Shown piece by piece: positions 12,898-16,385 of a stretch of 16,385 nt of DNA (positions are counted from its first letter, which is position 1; the number at the start of each line of letters is the position of its first letter). Source of the stretch: an uncultured Eubacteriales bacterium (GTDB lineage: Bacteria > Bacillota > Clostridia > Oscillospirales > Ruminococcaceae); the NCBI GenBank assembly GCA_900318545.1, contig ONLC01000060.1, forward strand, positions 1-16,385. Reading direction: 5' to 3'. The notes beneath the pieces were generated by a model that saw nothing but the letters and a program-made list of their open reading frames with translations, made no database searches and was not told where the DNA came from. The translations under genes and the position numbers were made by a program.

Positions 12898-12926
12898 ATT
12901 ATAGCACTTATGTTTTTTAATGTCAA
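12898..12926 (-). promoter_or_regulatory. Consensus promoter of the toxin mRNA
   Basis: On the minus strand TTGACA (12926-12921), 17-bp spacer ending TGC, TATAAT (12903-12898). The -35 overlaps the queH stop codon. Confidence 0.9.
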
Positions 12927-13534
12927 GTGTCCCTTTTCGAGAACTCACAGCCGCAGTAGTTCTGTCTGTACAGACCGTACTCCCTTGAAAGCTCGATTGA
13001 ACGCTTATAGCCCTCCCTCTTCTTGAAGTCGGAGGGCAGATTTTTTACACCGTACTTCTGCGAAACCTCCTCGGCTATGCGGTTTATGATCTGCGAGTTT
13101 TTCAGCGGCGAAAGCGTAAGCGTGGTCGTAAACCAGTCAAAGCCCTGCTCCTTTGCAAGCCTTGCTGCACGTTCAAGTCTGAGCCTGTAGCATACAAAGC
13201 AGCGTTTTCCGCCCTCGGGCTCCTGCTCGAGCCCCTTTACCGCCTCGTAGAATTCATTCGGGTCATAGGACTGGGTCAGCAGGGTTATGGGATTCTTTAC
13301 AGGCAGCTGTGAAATAAAGCGTCTTTGCTCCTCTTCCCTTTTGCGGAATTCCTCCTCGGGGCTGATATTCGGATTGTAGTACACGACCGTTATCTTAAAG
13401 TACTCAGCCAGATACTCCAGCACATAAGACGAGCACGGAGCACAGCAGCTGTGCAGCATAAGGGTCGGAGCTTCATCGCCAAGCCCTTTTAAAATAGTAT
13501 CAAGCATTATCTGATAGTTTTTCTTCTGTTCCAT
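12923..13534 (-). CDS. queH: Epoxyqueuosine reductase QueH
   Basis: Last step of queuosine tRNA modification: reduces epoxyqueuosine to queuosine, the non-orthologous counterpart of QueG (family formerly DUF208). 203 residues, normal size. The cysteine motifs are SCCAPC (C30, C31, C34), CFVC in the middle, and YCGCEFS at the C-terminus; YYNPNISPEEEFRKR and FTTTLTLSPLKNSQ are also typical. The ATG follows GGAGATATA. It starts 11 bp after the CotH-like gene and is presumably cotranscribed with it. Its stop codon overlaps the toxin promoter. Confidence 0.95.
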   Translation of the reverse strand: MEQKKNYQIMLDTILKGLGDEAPTLMLHSCCAPCSSYVLEYLAEYFKITVVYYNPNISPEEEFRKREEEQRRFISQLPVKNPITLLTQSYDPNEFYEAVKGLEQEPEGGKRCFVCYRLRLERAARLAKEQGFDWFTTTLTLSPLKNSQIINRIAEEVSQKYGVKNLPSDFKKREGYKRSIELSREYGLYRQNYCGCEFSKRDT

Positions 13535-13545
13535 TATATCTCCGA

Positions 13546-15702
13546 TCAGTATTTTATGCCCTCAGCATCGAGGGCTTTTTTTATTTTTTCAAGCCTTGTT
13601 TTAAAGAAGCGATCCATTCTCTCAAGCATTTTATCACAGCACTCTTCTCTGCTCGCCCATGTCGGGAAACGCTTGTAGTAATTGAGAAGCTCCGCATAGT
13701 ATACCTGCTTGTACTCCCCGACAGTCTTTTTATAGTTATCATAGCTTAGCTCATTCTCACCGAGCTCCACCATCACCGAGCCCAACCTTGCTGCGAACTC
13801 ATCGTTCTTCATAAGCGACAGGATAATATCAGCTATGCCCTCTCCCTCACGCTCCGAAATGTAGAGAAATTCGCTCTTGTTTATGTATTTCTCATTGTAG
13901 TGATCGCAGGAGGACTCCGTATCATACAGGCAGAACCGCCATTTTCCGTCCTGATAGGGCTCACCGCTGACAGCTCTTGTCCGCCAGCAGGCGAAGTTGT
14001 TCTGCGGCCAGTCCGTATTGAAAATGTACATCTCTATCGCACAGTACTCAATGAAGCTGTCCATATCTATAAGCTCGCAGGCCTTCTGATAGTTCTCCGC
14101 AGCTGACATATCATTCTGCGTGATAAACTCAGCCATATCGGTATAAAGCTTCATATCGCTTTCCTTGCCGATACCGAGCTCATCGCTCTTCACAAACACT
14201 ACCTCGTCCTCGGGTACGCCGTATTTCTCCGAGAAGTACTCCTCGCTGTAATCCTGAGTAAGCGTATAAAGCCCCCAGTACTCACCGTCAATAAACAGCA
14301 CACAGGCCTTCCCTGCCTGAGTATCGGGGAGCCTTCCGCTCACCATTGACTGGAGCATCGGGTCCTTGAATTTTGAGTAGTTGGTGTCATTTCCGCCGTT
14401 TCTGAGGACAAACGTATCGTATGACTTTATCTTCTTCCCCTCAGAGTCGGTCAGCCCATCAAACAGCGGCAGCTTGAACCTCTTCGCACCGTAGTCACCC
14501 CTTGCGTAAAACCGCAGGGACTTCTGATACTCAGCCCTTGACCAGCCGCCCTGTATCCTCATTCCGCAGTCCTGTGAAAGGAGCATATCGCCCTTTTCGG
14601 AGTAGTATTCAATATGGCAGGCCTTTTCCCATTCACGCCCGCGCTGATTGTAGTTTGCAGGCACCGAGCCGTTTTTCGGAACATCGGTGTGCTCCGCCTT
14701 GTAGTCATCAAACACCTTACCAAGGGTGTATATACCTGTTTCGTAGTCGAAGAGATTTTCCGGGTCTGTCACCACCGAGATAACAGGCAGCTTGTTATGA
14801 TCCTTCGGAGAAAGCCCCACAAAAAAGGTCTCCGTAACAGTCTTTCCTGCCTTTCCCGAGGTCCCCACCGCACAGGCACGAACCACAGTCGCCTTGTCAA
14901 CATCATCATTCTTCGGCAGAAAAACCTTACCCGGGTTATAGTCATTCGTAATAAGCTGAGGATCTATCGCCGAGAGCACATTTTCCTCTCCCGAGCGGTC
15001 ATCAACCGATATCGCACCATTGTATTCCGTACTGGTCGAAGATGCAGCAGGGTCGGTGCCGTCAAGCGTATAGAAGATAGTCTGACCCTCGCCTGCACTG
15101 AGCTTCAGATCAAAGCCTTTACTGTAGTAGCCACCCTTTTTGGAGAAACGCACAGTATCTCCAAGGCTGTCCTTTGCATTTTCTGCCGCAGGAGTCTGCT
15201 CGCTTACATAGTATTTCCCGTCTGCATTTCTCGAATATGACGCACCCTTGTCAAGCTGCGGCAGCTTCACCTTTTCCACCTCGGAACCGTGATAGCTGAG
15301 CACTATCGTATCCTCGCCGGTCTTTGAGATATTAAAATCCGCATGAGCCCCCTTGAACTCATCGTCAAAGCCTGCCTTAGAGCAGTATACTATTATATTT
15401 CCGTTCGCAGGTATCTTAACGCCATCAAGAGAGAACCTTTCCTTCCCCTCCTTGGAGAGTGAAAAGCCGTCAAGGCTGCGTTCTTTATCGGTAGCGTTCG
15501 AGAGCTCTATCCAGTCGCATTTGTCACCGTTTCTGTCTGTAAGAGCCGCCTTGCTGCTGCCGCCGTTGCTTGGCGATACTTCGCTGATATGTATCTCGGG
15601 ATGCCACAGCCAGAACCAGAGCACAAGTGCTATAAGCCCTGCCCCTGCCGCTATACATCCGCAGATGAGTGCTGTTTTGCCTTTTTTCGTCAGCTTCTTC
15701 AC
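13546..15702 (-). CDS. CotH-kinase-like surface protein with lamin-tail and chitobiase-type domains
   Basis: 718 residues. A basic N-terminus and a membrane anchor (about 10-33) precede an extracellular lamin-tail-like domain (HISEVSPSNGG, DWIELSNATD, LDGFSLS; about 37-165). A chitobiase C-terminal-type Ig domain follows (YYSKGFDLKLSAG, IFYTLDGTDP; about 185-295), then a CotH-kinase-like domain (about 300-690) with PVISVVTDPENLFD, CGMRIQGGWSR, KSLRFYARGDYG, TFVLRNGGND, YWGLYTLTQDY, TDWPQNNFACWR and WRFCLYDTESS. The family phosphorylates proteins in spore coats; in gut clostridia such proteins are often surface proteins of unknown target. The last motif reads DTE where I expect DxD, so activity is uncertain. 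It starts with GTG; a GGGG run abuts it rather than a spaced ribosome site. Confidence 0.88.
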   Translation of the reverse strand: MKKLTKKGKTALICGCIAAGAGLIALVLWFWLWHPEIHISEVSPSNGGSSKAALTDRNGDKCDWIELSNATDKERSLDGFSLSKEGKERFSLDGVKIPANGNIIVYCSKAGFDDEFKGAHADFNISKTGEDTIVLSYHGSEVEKVKLPQLDKGASYSRNADGKYYVSEQTPAAENAKDSLGDTVRFSKKGGYYSKGFDLKLSAGEGQTIFYTLDGTDPAASSTSTEYNGAISVDDRSGEENVLSAIDPQLITNDYNPGKVFLPKNDDVDKATVVRACAVGTSGKAGKTVTETFFVGLSPKDHNKLPVISVVTDPENLFDYETGIYTLGKVFDDYKAEHTDVPKNGSVPANYNQRGREWEKACHIEYYSEKGDMLLSQDCGMRIQGGWSRAEYQKSLRFYARGDYGAKRFKLPLFDGLTDSEGKKIKSYDTFVLRNGGNDTNYSKFKDPMLQSMVSGRLPDTQAGKACVLFIDGEYWGLYTLTQDYSEEYFSEKYGVPEDEVVFVKSDELGIGKESDMKLYTDMAEFITQNDMSAAENYQKACELIDMDSFIEYCAIEMYIFNTDWPQNNFACWRTRAVSGEPYQDGKWRFCLYDTESSCDHYNEKYINKSEFLYISEREGEGIADIILSLMKNDEFAARLGSVMVELGENELSYDNYKKTVGEYKQVYYAELLNYYKRFPTWASREECCDKMLERMDRFFKTRLEKIKKALDAEGIKY

Positions 15703-15728
15703 CCCCGATTTTAAGCTTAGTCCTTATA

Positions 15729-15757
15729 ATTATATCAGTTAATCAATAAACTGTCAA
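15729..15757 (-). promoter_or_regulatory. Consensus promoter of the CotH-like gene and queH
   Basis: On the minus strand TTGACA (15757-15752), 17-bp spacer ending TGA, TATAAT (15734-15729). It gives a leader of only about 20 nt before the GTG. It diverges from the SOS promoter. Confidence 0.9.
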
Positions 15758-15794
15758 GCATTTTGTTAAAGGTGCACAAAAATCAAAAAAGGGC

Positions 15795-15823
15795 TTGACA
15801 AAGTAGAACAAGTGTTCTATAAT
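15795..15823 (+). promoter_or_regulatory. Consensus promoter of the phage-like cassette
   Basis: TTGACA (15795-15800), 17 bp, TATAAT (15818-15823). The spacer contains the LexA-type palindrome. Confidence 0.92.
15805..15818. promoter_or_regulatory. LexA/SOS box
   Basis: AGAACAAGTGTTCT has perfect palindromic arms AGAAC and GTTCT around four bases, matching the Gram-positive LexA core GAAC-N4-GTTC. It fills the promoter spacer up to the first base of the -10, an ideal repressor position. Confidence 0.8.
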
Positions 15824-15869
15824 ATAAATGTCCTTAAAGGTACAGCGAAAAGATGCGAAAGGAGAAAGT

Positions 15870-16352
15870 ATGACGATAACACTCAGCGGCGATTACAGAG
15901 CCTCTGTCGATGATAAGCTTTTGGGCTATATCGGAGAGACCTCTGCAAGAACTATCACGCTGTCGGGGTATCTTTGCGAGGACGCAAATGCTTACAGTCT
16001 TATAGCAGACTACGGTGACGGTGTAAGCTACGAACTTGATATGACTGACGGCACTCATCTGATCGAGGGCTCGCTTCTCAGGCGTGAAGGAAGCGTGCTT
16101 TGTCAGGTGCTGGCTAAGGCTTATGAGGGTGACAGCTACAGACTTGTGAAAAAGAGCAATGTTTTCGAGCTGTATATCGCAGGCAGCCTTAGTAACGAGA
16201 CAGCCCCCATACCCACCTATGAGGAGGCTCTCAGCGTACTTGATGAGATCAGAAAGAAAGCCGGGATACACTCGGAGGTCACAACCCTTACAGGGGTTAT
16301 CGGCGGCACAGCAAATGCAGCAACAGGCATATTGAGGGAGGTAACAGTATAA
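15870..16352 (+). CDS. Phage baseplate/tail-like protein, SOS-controlled
   Basis: 160 residues from the ATG at 15870, chosen for AAAGGAG five bases upstream; an upstream ATG at 15828 would start at the transcription start. The layout (ITLSGDYRASVDDK, SGYLCEDANAYSLIADYGDG, IEGSLLRREGSVLCQVLAKAYEGDSYRLVKKSNVFELYIAGSL) resembles the first domain of siphophage upper-baseplate proteins, in which a beta-sandwich ends in 'K(S)NVF.L.V..SL'. The C-terminal part has a helix (YEEALSVLDEIRKKAG) and a Gly/Ala/Thr tail. It is first in a cassette under a LexA box, and the next gene overlaps its stop. Family assignment is by pattern only. A tailocin or lysis cassette is a possible context. Confidence 0.7.
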   Translation: MTITLSGDYRASVDDKLLGYIGETSARTITLSGYLCEDANAYSLIADYGDGVSYELDMTDGTHLIEGSLLRREGSVLCQVLAKAYEGDSYRLVKKSNVFELYIAGSLSNETAPIPTYEEALSVLDEIRKKAGIHSEVTTLTGVIGGTANAATGILREVTV

Positions 16353-16385
16353 TGGAATTTCAGATCTATAACGGAGTACTGGATA
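16352..16385 (+). CDS. Start of the next cassette gene (truncated by window edge)
   Basis: ATG at 16352 shares its A with the upstream TAA stop (TAATG), with GGGAGG about 12 bases before it. Only MEFQIYNGVLD is visible. The overlap implies co-translation with the phage-like gene; function cannot be judged. Confidence 0.65.
   Translation, partial: MEFQIYNGVLD

Noticed and set aside
13900..15240. Plus-strand ORFs opposite the CotH-like gene (68-208 aa)
   Set aside because: Antisense shadows of a gene with clear domain motifs; no ribosome sites or promoters for them.

Overview
The window comes from a gut-type Firmicute (Clostridia). Support is ThiH, ThiG and ThiE of Lachnospiraceae/Clostridium type, strong SigA promoters (TTGACA-N17-TATAAT, often extended TGnTATAAT), AGGAGG ribosome binding sites, and NPxTG-anchored surface proteins ending in RKRK or KKRK as seen in Ruminococcus. 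The left part (1 to about 6.9 kb) and the right part (about 7 to 16.4 kb) differ in style. The left has tandem repeat arrays, low-complexity protein inserts and ATC-rich codon use in thiG. The right has compact genes and textbook promoters. The change falls inside thiG, so either recombination or a chimeric assembly is possible.

Layout. 1-1578: 3' part of glycogen phosphorylase (+) with its terminator. 1713-2260: array 1, in which TTGGAG and CTCCAA alternate every 32 bp (64-bp unit). 2270-3043: orphan PD-(D/E)XK-like protein (-). 3044-3635: AT-rich, with a 36-bp repeat carrying the palindrome GTTGCAAC. 8178 down to 3636 (-): a thiamin-thiazole operon in the order promoter, TPP riboswitch with terminator, thiS, thiF, thiG, thiH, array 2, thiE-like gene. 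Array 2 (4589-4850) has the same 32-bp geometry as array 1 with different filler sequence.

Right half. 10089-8140 (-): membrane protein fusing a DUF975-like and an ABC_trans_CmpB-like domain. 12348-10245 (-): two tandem paralogous secreted NPxTG proteins. 12616-12926: a small type I toxin-antitoxin-like locus, with a 28-aa membrane peptide on the minus strand and a convergent antisense RNA on the plus strand, each with a consensus promoter. 15702-12923 (-): a CotH-kinase-like surface protein and queH. 15795-16385 (+): a LexA-box promoter driving a phage-baseplate-like gene and the start of a second gene.

How the genes work together. thiS, thiF, thiG and thiH form the thiazole phosphate branch: ThiF adenylates the sulfur carrier ThiS, ThiH makes dehydroglycine from tyrosine, and ThiG closes the ring. 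The ThiE-like protein would join or release the thiazole product, and TPP feeds back through the riboswitch. The strongest unexplained signals are the two 32-bp-phased arrays, the 39-bp (13-aa) repeats inserted in both ThiH and ThiE, the toxin-antitoxin locus, and the SOS-controlled phage-like cassette at the right edge.
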